NCBI RefSeq assembly: GCF_001700435.1
Contig: NZ_LYPC01000012.1
Location: forward strand, 309,017 to 373,016
Source of the DNA: Paenibacillus pectinilyticus
GTDB taxonomy: Bacteria > Bacillota > Bacilli > Paenibacillales > NBRC-103111
Reading direction: 5' to 3'
Length of the DNA: 64,000 bases
Shown here: piece by piece, positions 17,149 through 25,438 of the stretch
Numbering within the stretch: position 1 is the stretch's first letter
How the letters are laid out: the number at the start of each line of letters is the position of its first letter
Position numbers and translations under genes: made by a program
The notes under the pieces: model-generated
Database searches by the model: none
What the model saw: only the letters and a program-made list of their open reading frames with translations
What the model was told of the DNA's origin: nothing

Positions 17149-18171
17149 ATGTCCTGGAAAACAGCGCTCTACAATTACGTTCATGCCAAAAATCAGGCAG
17201 AGCTCGAAGGCTCAGCCGCGCCCTTGGAAGCTTTTGTCTCGGACAGCGCTTATGTACGGAAACAGGATGTCAAGGTGCGTAAGCTCCTGAACAGTTACCG
17301 TGAACGCGATGCACAGCTGCTGAGAGGCGAGACGAAGCTTCGTCTGAAGGGCATGAAGGAATCGCCATACGGCATCATTGCCGATATTCAGCTGCACCGT
17401 TTTTTACATTATCGGATTGGTTCCATAGAACATCAGGAAGAGCGCATAGAGTCAGAGCGTGTGATTATTGAGAGCCGGGCCGCTGGGTGGCAAGTCCAAA
17501 GTGCGGAACTGCTGCAAAGCGAGAAGCAGCTTGCCCACAGTGGGCGCAGCTTTCACCAATCAGAGAATACCTCATTTCTAGATGCAGGGCGCAGTTCGCC
17601 ATCTCTACCTTATATCAATCCTAGTATACGCAACACAGGGGGGATGGAATCCGTCCACCGCAAAATCATTTATAACCGTCCCAAAGCCGTCCAATATGCG
17701 GAAACTTGGTGGCAAACACCGAATCCGAGATACGAGTATTTCGAGGTAGATTGTACGAACTATGTCTCGCAATGCCTCTTTGCAGGCGGGGCCCCAATGG
17801 ACTATACTGGAAAAAGGGATTCAGGCTGGTGGTATGCTGGTAAAAAGGGACATCAAGAGCTCTGGAGCTTCAGTTGGGCTGTTGCCAATAGCCTGCATCA
17901 TTATTTAGCACGTTCCCATACACATGGGTTGACAGGTACGGAAGTAAAAGACCCGCGAGAGCTTCAGCCAGGAGATACCATCAGCTATGATTGGGATGGT
18001 GACGGCCGCTTTCAGCACAATACGGTTGTCATAGGTAAAGATGCCAATGGAATGCCGCTTGTTAATGCGCATACCTTTAATAGCCGCAATCGGTACTGGG
18101 CATATAAGGATTCACCTGCTTGGTCGGAACGGACGAAGTACGTGTTCATTCATGTTGCTGATGAAATGTAA
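17149..18171 (+). CDS. amidase-domain protein (Amidase_6)
   Basis: 340 residues. The C-terminal half (~155-335) is an Amidase_6 domain: YNRPKAVQYAETWW, then DCTNYVSQCLFAGGAPMDY with the likely Cys nucleophile, and NTVVIGKDANGMPLVNAHT with the likely His. This is an NlpC/P60-like cysteine-hydrolase fold thought to act on cell-wall peptides. The N-terminal half is charged, helical and unrecognised. There is no clear signal peptide, so the site of action is uncertain. RBS CTAAGGAGGG is excellent. It precedes ddl by 36 bp, which fits a role in peptidoglycan metabolism. Confidence 0.85.
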   Translation: MSWKTALYNYVHAKNQAELEGSAAPLEAFVSDSAYVRKQDVKVRKLLNSYRERDAQLLRGETKLRLKGMKESPYGIIADIQLHRFLHYRIGSIEHQEERIESERVIIESRAAGWQVQSAELLQSEKQLAHSGRSFHQSENTSFLDAGRSSPSLPYINPSIRNTGGMESVHRKIIYNRPKAVQYAETWWQTPNPRYEYFEVDCTNYVSQCLFAGGAPMDYTGKRDSGWWYAGKKGHQELWSFSWAVANSLHHYLARSHTHGLTGTEVKDPRELQPGDTISYDWDGDGRFQHNTVVIGKDANGMPLVNAHTFNSRNRYWAYKDSPAWSERTKYVFIHVADEM

Positions 18172-18207
18172 GGCCAAGATATTGTAAATACTAGACGGAG
18201 GTACGTA

Positions 18208-19347
18208 ATGAGCCGCAAAATACGAATTGGATTAATTTATGGAGGGAAATCCGGTGAGCATGACGTGTCTTTGCAAACAGCACTGGCCGTGATGAAAGCT
18301 GTGGACTTCACTAAATATGAAATAACACCGTTTTATATATCCAAAAAAGGCGAATGGAGAAGCGGAGCACCGCTATTAGGTCCTGCGGAATCGAGAGAAG
18401 TGCTGACGTTCAGCACAGGCGCAGATGCTGGAGCACCGGCTTCGAATGCGTTAGCGCCTATTTTCGGAGGCATCCAAACGAAGGGCGATGTAGCCATTTC
18501 AACGGCTAGCGGAGCTGAAGACGTAGGATTAGACGTTGTGTTCCCGCTTTTACATGGTACGTTTGGGGAAGACGGCACGATCCAAGGACTATTAGAAATG
18601 GCGAATATTCCTTATGTAGGAGCTGGTGTATTGGCTTCCGCGGTAGGCATGGATAAAGTCATGATGAAAAAAGTGTTTGCCCAAGAGGGGCTTCCACAGT
18701 GCATTTTCCGTCACTTCACCCGCACCGAGTGGGAAAAGAACCGCGCTTACCACCTGATGGAGCTCGAAACGGCGGTAGGCTATCCTTGCTTTGTAAAACC
18801 AGCTAACTTAGGCTCCAGCGTAGGGATCTCGAAAGCAAGAAACCAAGAGGAACTCATCGCAGCTGTTGCTTTTGCCTTCCAATATGACCGCAAGGTCATT
18901 GTTGAGGAAAATATCGATGCGCGTGAGATCGAGGTTGCCGTTCTAGGCAACGATGAGCCAATCGCTTCTGTCGTCGGCGAAATCGTATCTTCGAACGAAT
19001 TCTACGATTACAAAGCCAAGTACCTGGACGGCAAATCAGCTATGGTAATTCCGGCTGAAATCTCCCAGGAAATCTCAGATGAGGTTAGACAGCTAGCGAC
19101 CCGCGCCTTCTTGGCGGTGGATGGCAGCGGCTTGTCACGTGTCGACTTCTTCCTAGGTAAAACCGATCAAAAGATCTACATCAATGAAATCAATACGATG
19201 CCTGGATTCACACCTTTCAGCATGTATCCGCTGTTGTGGCAAGAGACAGGTAAACCCTATAAAGAGCTGCTAGATGATCTGATTCGCTTAGCACTTGAAC
19301 GTCATGCAGCTAAGCAAAATATCCAATATTCTTTCGATGCGGAGTAG
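18208..19347 (+). CDS. ddl: D-alanine--D-alanine ligase
   Basis: ATP-dependent ligase making D-Ala-D-Ala for peptidoglycan precursors. 379 residues. N-terminal IGLIYGGKSGEHDVSL, central ATP-grasp with FVKPANLGSSVGISKARN, and C-terminal YINEINTMPGFTPFSMYP (metal and substrate binding). An insertion of about 35 residues (ADAGAPASNALAPIFGG...) precedes VVFPLLHGTFGEDGTIQG, common in larger Ddl forms. The residue that separates D-Ala from D-lactate ligases was not judged. RBS GACGGAGGT is followed by ATG. A small protein begins 7 bp downstream. Confidence 0.96.
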   Translation: MSRKIRIGLIYGGKSGEHDVSLQTALAVMKAVDFTKYEITPFYISKKGEWRSGAPLLGPAESREVLTFSTGADAGAPASNALAPIFGGIQTKGDVAISTASGAEDVGLDVVFPLLHGTFGEDGTIQGLLEMANIPYVGAGVLASAVGMDKVMMKKVFAQEGLPQCIFRHFTRTEWEKNRAYHLMELETAVGYPCFVKPANLGSSVGISKARNQEELIAAVAFAFQYDRKVIVEENIDAREIEVAVLGNDEPIASVVGEIVSSNEFYDYKAKYLDGKSAMVIPAEISQEISDEVRQLATRAFLAVDGSGLSRVDFFLGKTDQKIYINEINTMPGFTPFSMYPLLWQETGKPYKELLDDLIRLALERHAAKQNIQYSFDAE

Positions 19348-19354
19348 ATGAGCC

Positions 19355-19672
19355 ATGGGTTTTCAAACGGAATTCAATTCAGTTTGTAAGTTTAAGTCGG
19401 AGCAAGAGCTTTACGAGCTGCTCGAATATGGCCGCGGCAAAATGGTGAAGAGCGGCTTCCGCGTATTCCCGACCGGTCAGAAGGTCATCGCGTACACGCC
19501 TGATAATCAGGCGATTGCGATCGTTCGCATCGTGGCTTCTATCGCGGAAATTAATTTCCAAGGTGAAGAAGTCACACAGGTGGAGATGGAACTCATCCGC
19601 CGGTTAACGGAGGAAGAGTCTCGAGTTCAAACAGCACTTGCGTTTGAGATGTTTTTTGGAGAGCAAGCGTAG
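19355..19672 (+). CDS. conserved hypothetical protein downstream of ddl
   Basis: 105 residues, soluble, alpha/beta in appearance, with a central SGFRVFPTGQKVIAYTPDNQ strand-rich region and an acidic C-terminal helix. No family is recognised. It starts 7 bp after ddl, so it is almost certainly in that operon; the site is within the ddl 3' end (GCGGAGTAGATGAG). A wobble-paired terminator follows, closing the operon. Confidence 0.75.
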   Translation: MGFQTEFNSVCKFKSEQELYELLEYGRGKMVKSGFRVFPTGQKVIAYTPDNQAIAIVRIVASIAEINFQGEEVTQVEMELIRRLTEEESRVQTALAFEMFFGEQA

Positions 19673-19691
19673 AGGGAAAAGCATAGAGAAG

Positions 19692-19726
19692 CATCGTCCT
19701 TTAGTTTTGAGGGGCGGTGTTTTTTG
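19692..19726 (+). terminator. intrinsic terminator
   Basis: CATCGTCCTTT pairs with GAGGGGCGGTG using several G-U pairs and is followed by six T. Confidence 0.7.
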
Positions 19727-19817
19727 TTTATAAGCCTCTTATGCAGTTCATTGTCCCTTTCGAACGGAGTGCTAGCTTCATATAATAGCGTATCTTCGTA
19801 GAAAGGAAGTGTCATCA

Positions 19818-20249
19818 ATGAAAAGGCACACAATCATTAGTACGGATGGCAGTTGGGTAAATGCTCTTGAAAACGAGCCAATCGAGGCATGGGTGCAACC
19901 GAGAGAAGGTGAAGCTTATGTGTGGGGGGCGAGTGATTCCATTGGGCCAGCAGCAGTGGTCGCCAAAACATTCAAAGTTCATTCAAATGAAATTAGGATA
20001 GCCACCTTATTCCTGTCCGTTGACAACTATGGCATCGTGCTCATTAACGGAGTCCCTGTGATTATCGACGAACCGCAGGATACTTTAGCCTTCTACAATC
20101 CAGGAAGAACCTTTCATATCGAGCCTTTCCTTCATAAAGGTGAAAATAACATTGTGATCGCTGGCTTTAATTCTCCATCCAATGCAAACCGAAGCGTTGG
20201 CAATCCAGCTGGTATCCTTGCTCGTATCGAAATCCAATACGAACAATAA
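19818..20249 (+). CDS. single-domain beta-sandwich protein (galactose-binding-like)
   Basis: 143 residues with no signal peptide. The pattern KTFKVHSNEIRIATLFLSVD-N-Y-GIVLINGVPV then PGRTFHIEPFLHKGENNIVIAG is that of the jelly-roll accessory domain found in rhamnosidases, beta-galactosidases and related enzymes, in which a strand-turn holding an Asp/Asn precedes the ligand loop. Here the domain stands alone, without any catalytic module. AAAGGAAGTG precedes the chosen ATG. It has its own terminator. A carbohydrate-binding role is inferred only from the fold-like pattern. Confidence 0.6.
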   Translation: MKRHTIISTDGSWVNALENEPIEAWVQPREGEAYVWGASDSIGPAAVVAKTFKVHSNEIRIATLFLSVDNYGIVLINGVPVIIDEPQDTLAFYNPGRTFHIEPFLHKGENNIVIAGFNSPSNANRSVGNPAGILARIEIQYEQ

Positions 20250-20269
20250 CCGAATCTTCTTATGAACAA

Positions 20270-20308
20270 AGGCCCCTTATGACGTTCTTGAACGTCGAAG
20301 GGCTTTTT
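20270..20308 (+). terminator. intrinsic terminator
   Basis: GCCCCTT..GACGTTC pairs with GAACGTC..AAGGGCT, then TTTTTG. A further ~170 bp before uvsE show nothing recognisable. Confidence 0.8.
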
Positions 20309-20481
20309 GTGCTTGAGTAGGGTAAATCAAGACAAGATTAGGCCGTAAAAGAGGACGCTTAAGTTGGTATGTGCATCTATGGGCTAGGGTAATCTAATTA
20401 TGAGAAAATTCGGGTTTCTTAGCAACGAGACCATAGCAACTCTATAATCCATTTTGGAAACGAACCTGGAGGTTAACCGAA

Positions 20482-21471
20482 ATGCTCATTCGCCTCGGAT
20501 ATGTAGCCATGTCCACCGTGGTAAAGAATGCATCCCCGTCCAAGACGATGACGGCAACGAATTTTAATAAACTGCTCGATCGTGAAGCAGCCATTCGTAA
20601 ACTGCAGCGTATCGGCGCCGAAAATTTACATAATACGCTCCGATTGCTCAAACATAATCGTGCCCATGACATAATGGTATTCCGATTCTCGTCGCGATTT
20701 ATCCCACTGATCGGTCATGAGATGCTGGGCGATTGGGATCCGATTCCGGCGCTATCTGCGGAATTCGAGGAGCTTGGCAGCTATGCCAAGCAGAATGGCA
20801 TGCGCGTCAGCTTCCATCCGGATCACTTCACCGTGCTGAGCACCCCGCGGAAGGATGTTCTCCAGAAATCTGTCGAAGATTTAGAGCGTCACTCCGCCAT
20901 GCTGAACGCCATGGGGCTAGGTATGGAGGCGATGTGCAACATTCATGTCGGCGGCTCTTATGGCGATAAAACGAAATCCGCGAAGCGATTTGTGCAGAAT
21001 TTCAACGCGCTTCGAATCCCCATCCAACGGCGGATCACACTCGAAAATGACGACAAAACCTTCAACGCGCTAGAGACGCTTGAGATTGCCGAAGAAGTCG
21101 GAGCTCCGATGGTGCTTGACGTTCATCATCATGCGGTTAATAACGGCGGAGAAGATGCTGCCGAACTGTGGCCGCGCATTCAAGAGACATGGCTGACGCG
21201 TGCACGGATGCAGCTCGATGAGGCATCAGCAATGCTGCCCCCCAAAATCCACGTTTCCAGCCCGAAAGCAGAAACAGAGCCGAGAAGTCACGCTGATTAC
21301 GTGGAGGTGGGGCCGCTCTATGATTTTCTCAAGAAGATCGCGCCGATGACGCCGAAACTCGATATTATGATTGAAGCGAAGATGAAAGACAGCGCCTTAT
21401 TCAAGCTGATGGAAGACTTGAAGGAACAGGAAGGCGTCACGGAGATTGATCAAGCATCGCTGCAACTTTAA
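20482..21471 (+). CDS. uvsE: UV DNA damage endonuclease
   Basis: TIM-barrel nuclease (UVDE/UvsE family) that nicks DNA 5' to pyrimidine dimers and other lesions, starting an excision pathway independent of UvrABC. 329 residues. Family features: MLIRLGYVAMST start, FRFSSRFIPLIGHE, RVSFHPDHFTVLSTP, NIHVGGSYGDK, LENDDKTFNALETLEI, and VLDVHHHAVN with the metal-binding His/Asp/Glu set, plus IHVSSPKAE and MIEAKMKD near the end. RBS CTGGAGGT precedes the ATG. It is common in spore formers. Monocistronic, with no terminator seen before fabI. Confidence 0.95.
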   Translation: MLIRLGYVAMSTVVKNASPSKTMTATNFNKLLDREAAIRKLQRIGAENLHNTLRLLKHNRAHDIMVFRFSSRFIPLIGHEMLGDWDPIPALSAEFEELGSYAKQNGMRVSFHPDHFTVLSTPRKDVLQKSVEDLERHSAMLNAMGLGMEAMCNIHVGGSYGDKTKSAKRFVQNFNALRIPIQRRITLENDDKTFNALETLEIAEEVGAPMVLDVHHHAVNNGGEDAAELWPRIQETWLTRARMQLDEASAMLPPKIHVSSPKAETEPRSHADYVEVGPLYDFLKKIAPMTPKLDIMIEAKMKDSALFKLMEDLKEQEGVTEIDQASLQL

Positions 21472-21568
21472 ATTCCATATTTTGCTTGAAAATTCGGACA
21501 AAATGGGGTAGCTTGGAGAGTGGGAATGCACGACTAACCATGCCATTGGAGAGGGGCTTCAACTAACC

Positions 21569-22339
21569 ATGAGTCAATTATTAAACGGGAAAAATATACT
21601 TGTAATGGGTGTTGCGAATGACCGCAGTATCGCTTGGGCTATTGCACAATCTTTAGCCGCACAAGGCGCGAATTTGGTATTCACCTTCGAAAATGAGCGC
21701 GTTGAGGAACGCGTGCGCAAGCTGGCTGACACGATTCCAGGCTCAACTTTGATGCCTTGCAACGTAACCGTAGATGCAGAGATTGATACGCTGGCATCTG
21801 CGCTTAAAGAGAAGTTCGGTGTAGTACACGGGCTTGTACATAGTATTGCTTTTGCGAAAACAGAAGAGTTGGACGGGCTGTTCGTGGATACATCACGTGA
21901 TGGCTTCGCACTTGCCCATGACATTAGCGCTTACTCCCTAGTAGCAGTATCCAAACGCATTTACCCGCTAATGACAGAGGGCGGAAGCATCATGACCATG
22001 ACGTACCTCGGCGCAGAGCGCGCAATGAAGAACTACAACGTCATGGGCGTTGCCAAAGCTGCGCTTGAAGCTAGCGTTCGCTACCTGGCAGCAGATCTTG
22101 GCCAATTCGGTATCCGCGTGAACGGGATTTCTGCTGGTCCAATTCGTACCTTAGCAGCTAAAGGGATCAAGGACTTCAACTCGATCCTGCGTCAAGTCGA
22201 GGAGAAAGCGCCGCTTCGCAAAACAACAGATACAGCGGAAGTTGGCGACACAGCCATGTTCCTTATGAGTAATCTGTCCCGCGGCATCACGGGTGAAGTG
22301 ATTTATGTTGACGGCGGATACCACATCGTAGGTATTTAA
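21569..22339 (+). CDS. fabI: enoyl-[acyl-carrier-protein] reductase
   Basis: NAD(P)H-dependent reduction of trans-2-enoyl-ACP, the last step of each fatty-acid elongation round and the target of triclosan-type inhibitors. 256 residues, short-chain-dehydrogenase fold of the FabI subclass: the nucleotide motif is GVANDRSIAWAIAQ, the catalytic Tyr and Lys appear as YNVMGVAKAALEA (Tyr-x6-Lys), with INGISAGPIRTLAAKGI after. RBS GGAGAGGGG lies upstream. No FapR-like operator was recognised in the 97-bp upstream gap. A strong terminator follows. Confidence 0.97.
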   Translation: MSQLLNGKNILVMGVANDRSIAWAIAQSLAAQGANLVFTFENERVEERVRKLADTIPGSTLMPCNVTVDAEIDTLASALKEKFGVVHGLVHSIAFAKTEELDGLFVDTSRDGFALAHDISAYSLVAVSKRIYPLMTEGGSIMTMTYLGAERAMKNYNVMGVAKAALEASVRYLAADLGQFGIRVNGISAGPIRTLAAKGIKDFNSILRQVEEKAPLRKTTDTAEVGDTAMFLMSNLSRGITGEVIYVDGGYHIVGI

Positions 22340-22379
22340 GTGAGTAGGCCTTATTTTCATAGATAAAAGAACAAGAATT

Positions 22380-22411
22380 CCGTACGGCCTCGCGGCCGCT
22401 ACGGTTTTTTC
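22380..22411 (+). terminator. intrinsic terminator of fabI
   Basis: CCGTACGGCC pairs with GGCCGCTACGG (one bulge), followed by TTTTTTC. Confidence 0.85.
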
Positions 22412-22525
22412 TTTTGCTGACCCCTGTACTACATTGACAGGAAAAAACGATGAATGGTAAAGTTGAATTAAATCCGAGTTAATTCATTGGAATAATTAAA
22501 CTTAAAAGGGTCGGAGTGTTCATAT

Positions 22526-23029
22526 ATGGAAGATATAAAGATCCTGGAAGCTTCTCCTGCAGAAGTAGAAGAAGTGCTATCCTTATGGCTTGAAGCTGCG
22601 CATTGGATGCAGTCCAAAGGAATCGATCAATGGCGGCCTGAATATTTTAACCGCGAAAACGTGTTGGCTTATTTTGAGGACAGACAGATCTTTCTAGCCA
22701 AACATAATGGGGAATATGTAGGCAGCTTTGCTCTGCAATGGTCGGATCCTAGCGTGTGGGGAGATTTGCATAATGAGGAGTCCGGTTATTTGCACAGGTT
22801 TGTAGTGCGGAGAACACAAGCAGGTCGCAAGTATGGCGAATATTTCCTCAAATGGATTGAGGACTATGTGAAATCGCGGAACAAAAAGTATCTAAGACTT
22901 GACTGCATGGCAACCAATGACGCGTTGAATACGTATTATCGACAGCGGGATTTTACTTATGTGGGAACATTTGAATTGCAGGCTGGGGAACTTAACTGGT
23001 CAGGGAACTTATATGAAAAGAAAGTATGA
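22526..23029 (+). CDS. GNAT family N-acetyltransferase
   Basis: 167 residues, one GNAT domain. YLHRFVVRRTQAGRKYGEYFLKWI is strand 4 and the acetyl-CoA loop; the usual Q/RxxGxG/A loop is altered (RTQAGRKYG). KYLRLDCMATNDALNTYY and RDFTYVGTFEL follow as in GNATs with a Trp-rich N-terminus. Substrate unknown. RBS GGGTCGGAG precedes the ATG. Confidence 0.85.
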   Translation: MEDIKILEASPAEVEEVLSLWLEAAHWMQSKGIDQWRPEYFNRENVLAYFEDRQIFLAKHNGEYVGSFALQWSDPSVWGDLHNEESGYLHRFVVRRTQAGRKYGEYFLKWIEDYVKSRNKKYLRLDCMATNDALNTYYRQRDFTYVGTFELQAGELNWSGNLYEKKV

Positions 23030-23062
23030 CACAAAAGTGATTGCATAAATAATTATTTAGAG

Positions 23063-23082
23063 CCTGAGTAATCAGGTTTTTT
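23063..23082 (+). terminator. intrinsic terminator of the GNAT gene
   Basis: CCTGAGTAATCAGG folds into a compact hairpin and is followed by six T. The dispersed element begins at once downstream. Confidence 0.75.
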
Positions 23083-23083
23083 A

Positions 23084-23200
23084 CCACATTAGAAAGTATA
23101 AATTTTCGGTTCCCGAAAACGTCTTGATAATTGGCGATAAAAACTACCTATAAAACGCGGTCGCACATCCTCGAAGGACTTCGATAGAAGTTTTTCTCAT
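23084..23200 (+). repeat. dispersed structured element, copy 1
   Basis: Order of parts: CCACAT; left arm AGAAAG; hairpin TTTTCGG-TTC-CCGAAAA; conserved block TTGGCGATAAAA...ACGCGGTCGC near 23131-23164; then ACTTC/GAAGT hairpin with TTTTTCTC. The right partner of the outer arm is decayed here. It points toward the inositol monophosphatase gene, whose start is about 150 bp further on. The remainder of the 320-bp gap holds a possible TATAAT-like region near 23295. Confidence 0.85.
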
Positions 23201-23351
23201 TTTTATCACGTGAGGGACAGTGATTCTCGTTTTTCCGCGCGCATGTGAAAATGTACGAATAAATTAGGATGAAACGCACTAGTATTAGAAACGTATAATT
23301 TACTATACTTAACGTATTATCTAAATTAATGAAAAGAAAGAGTTGATATAT

Positions 23352-24212
23352 ATGGTGCAAGGTGGAACAGAAACCTTCGTAGTGGGGAGTAAAAGTTTTA
23401 CAGCTGTTGCCATTAATACGGCGGCCAAAGCAGGACAATGGATTAAGACGAAGCTCGGAGACATCAATCATGTGGGGACGAAGTTCTCTACTCAAGACCT
23501 TGTGACAGAGGTGGATAAAGGATCAGAGAAGCTGATTCGTAATTTGATCATGACACATTTCCCTAACCATTCGATTCTCGGGGAGGAAGGCGTTGAGCCA
23601 GGTCCAGAAGCATCGGTTAAAGCGCTGCAAGAGATGAGCGACGAAGAGTACCTCTGGATCGTAGATCCGATCGACGGGACAACGAACTTCGTGCACGGAT
23701 TCCCTTTTTACTCGGTATCGATTGCGCTTGCGCATAAGGGGGAAGTTATTGTAGGTGTAGTGTACGACCCATCACGTGACGAACTGTTCGTTGCGGAGAA
23801 AGGGAAGGGCGCTTACATGCACGGAAGAAAGACGGAAGTTTCCGAAGATGATACGCTGCTCACGAGTTTGATTGCCACGGGGTTCCCGGCGGACCGCGAT
23901 GGGGCTTTGCCGATTAACCTCAAAGGTGTCGTGGCGCTCTCTCCGAAAGTGCGTAACATCCGTGTGGCAGGCTCTGCTGCGCTGCATTTGGCTTATGTGG
24001 CCGCTGGCCGGCTTAGCGGATTTTGGGAAATTGGCTTGAATGCGTGGGACATTGCTGCAGGTGCCTTGCTGATTCAAGAGTCTGGCGGTCATGTCACGGA
24101 TACAGAAGGCAAGCCTTATCACTTAGGCGTGCGTAACATCTTAGCGTCGAATGGCCGCATTCACGAGGAGTTCCAGCGTGAGCTTGCGTCGGCTGAGGCG
24201 ACGGGTCTTTAA
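23352..24212 (+). CDS. suhB: inositol monophosphatase family protein
   Basis: Mg-dependent phosphatase of the IMPase/FIG/CysQ family, 286 residues. Metal ligands: ILGEEG, WIVDPIDGTTNFVHGFP, and the late Asp in GLNAWDIAAGALLIQESGG. These identify the IMPase branch; myo-inositol-1-phosphate is a likely but unproved substrate. The ATG in a weakly purine-rich context (AAAGAAAGAG) was chosen; a TTG three codons before is possible. A terminator follows, so it is transcribed alone and possibly through the structured element upstream. Confidence 0.9.
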   Translation: MVQGGTETFVVGSKSFTAVAINTAAKAGQWIKTKLGDINHVGTKFSTQDLVTEVDKGSEKLIRNLIMTHFPNHSILGEEGVEPGPEASVKALQEMSDEEYLWIVDPIDGTTNFVHGFPFYSVSIALAHKGEVIVGVVYDPSRDELFVAEKGKGAYMHGRKTEVSEDDTLLTSLIATGFPADRDGALPINLKGVVALSPKVRNIRVAGSAALHLAYVAAGRLSGFWEIGLNAWDIAAGALLIQESGGHVTDTEGKPYHLGVRNILASNGRIHEEFQRELASAEATGL

Positions 24213-24219
24213 AGAAACT

Positions 24220-24267
24220 AACCTCTTGCCAGGTCGTTCCTTGAGGAATGAGGGGGCAGGAGGTTTT
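24220..24267 (+). terminator. intrinsic terminator
   Basis: AACCTCTTGCC pairs with GGCAGGAGGTT, then TTTTTC. Confidence 0.85.
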
Positions 24268-24328
24268 TTCAATATTTGGAAGAGGGGAATCTCTTCGCAA
24301 AACGCTGGTGAAATCCGTTAAAATCCTC

Positions 24329-24361
24329 TATAATATGAGATATCTCATTTATTTAAACGTT
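24329..24361. promoter_or_regulatory. kdgK promoter -10 with two operator-like palindromes
   Basis: TATAAT is followed at once by the perfect 14-bp palindrome ATGAGATATCTCAT and, 5 bp later, by AAACGTTT, the core of many LacI-family operators (context TTTAAACGTTTCAA). The -35 region is poor. This fits repression by a KdgR/LacI-type regulator, or CcpA at the second site. The regulator gene is not in the window. Confidence 0.5.
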
Positions 24362-24411
24362 TCAATTAACGGGACACGACACGTCGTGATCGGAATGGAT
24401 GGAGTGCTTTT

Positions 24412-25377
24412 ATGACGGTAAATACAGGATTAGTGCCAGATATACTTACGTTTGGGGAATCCATGGCATTGTTGATGCCTTCTAATGGCAAGGGCTTGGA
24501 GTACTCTTCAGAGCTGCACAGCCTGTTCGGTGGTGCAGAGAGCAACGTGGCCATTGGTATTTCACGCCTGGGCGGCAGCGTAGGCTGGTTCGGCAGGCTG
24601 GGCAAGGACCCGCTGGGCCGCATGATTTTCAAAAAGCTCCGTGGCGAAGGCGTTGATGTCTCTCGTGCGGAATTAACGTCCGATGCGCCGACAGGGCTTA
24701 TGATGCGTGAAGTGATAATGGGCAAGACATCCGTCTACTACTACCGCAAAAACTCGGCAGCTAGTCAGATGAGTGCTAGTCATTTGGATGAGGCGTACAT
24801 CGCTGGGGCTCAAATATTGCATGTGACAGGGATCACACCAGCCTTGAGTGAGTCGTGTAAGGAGGCCGTTTTCGAGTCGGTTCGTTTGGCTCGCAAGCAT
24901 GGCGTGAAGGTTAGCTTTGACCCGAACCTGCGATTGAAGCTGTGGAGTATTGAAGAGGCGCGTCCTGTGCTGCTCGAGCTTGCGAAGCTTGCTGATATTT
25001 TCTTGCCAGGCTTGGACGAGCTGAAGCTTCTGTACCAAACCGAGGATTGGGATGTCATTGTGAGCAAGCTGCGCGAATTATCGGCGGTTTCCATTGTCAA
25101 AGGTGGAGAAGACGTGACGTATGTCGTGACAGCAGACACGATTACCGAAGTGCCCTACTTTAAAGCGGAGCATGTGGTTGATACTGTGGGTGCAGGAGAT
25201 GGGTTCTGTGCGGGCTTTTTGGTTGGCGTGACGAAGGGGTATGCGTACCCTGAAGCCGTCCGCATCGGGAATTTGGTGGGCTCCATGATCGTACAGACCG
25301 AAGGCGATTGGGAAGGCGCTCCGACGTGGGAGCAAGTAGATGCGGTCCTTAATGACGTTAAACATATAGAACGCTAA
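24412..25377 (+). CDS. kdgK: sugar kinase, PfkB family (2-keto-3-deoxygluconate kinase)
   Basis: 321 residues with the PfkB/ribokinase fold. N-terminal GGAESNVAIGISRLG (signature 1 region) and C-terminal DTVGAGDGFCAGFLVG with the catalytic Asp. FGESMALLMP near the start is typical of KDG kinases. Phosphorylates 2-keto-3-deoxygluconate to KDPG; the substrate is supported mainly by the eda gene 61 bp downstream, which splits KDPG. Together they form the end of hexuronate/pectin breakdown. RBS ATGGAGTG precedes the ATG. Confidence 0.88.
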   Translation: MTVNTGLVPDILTFGESMALLMPSNGKGLEYSSELHSLFGGAESNVAIGISRLGGSVGWFGRLGKDPLGRMIFKKLRGEGVDVSRAELTSDAPTGLMMREVIMGKTSVYYYRKNSAASQMSASHLDEAYIAGAQILHVTGITPALSESCKEAVFESVRLARKHGVKVSFDPNLRLKLWSIEEARPVLLELAKLADIFLPGLDELKLLYQTEDWDVIVSKLRELSAVSIVKGGEDVTYVVTADTITEVPYFKAEHVVDTVGAGDGFCAGFLVGVTKGYAYPEAVRIGNLVGSMIVQTEGDWEGAPTWEQVDAVLNDVKHIER

Positions 25378-25438
25378 TTGTAGTTGTGAATCGAATTTCA
25401 TCCATCATACATGCTTGCACATAGAAGGGAAGATTGTT

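Noticed and set aside
21472..21568. FapR operator before fabI
   Set aside because: No TTAGTACC-type palindrome is present in the gap, although one would be expected for FapR control.
23148..23495. 115-residue minus-strand frame
   Set aside because: It lies across the structured element and the start of the inositol monophosphatase gene; no ribosome-binding site and composition typical of a chance frame.
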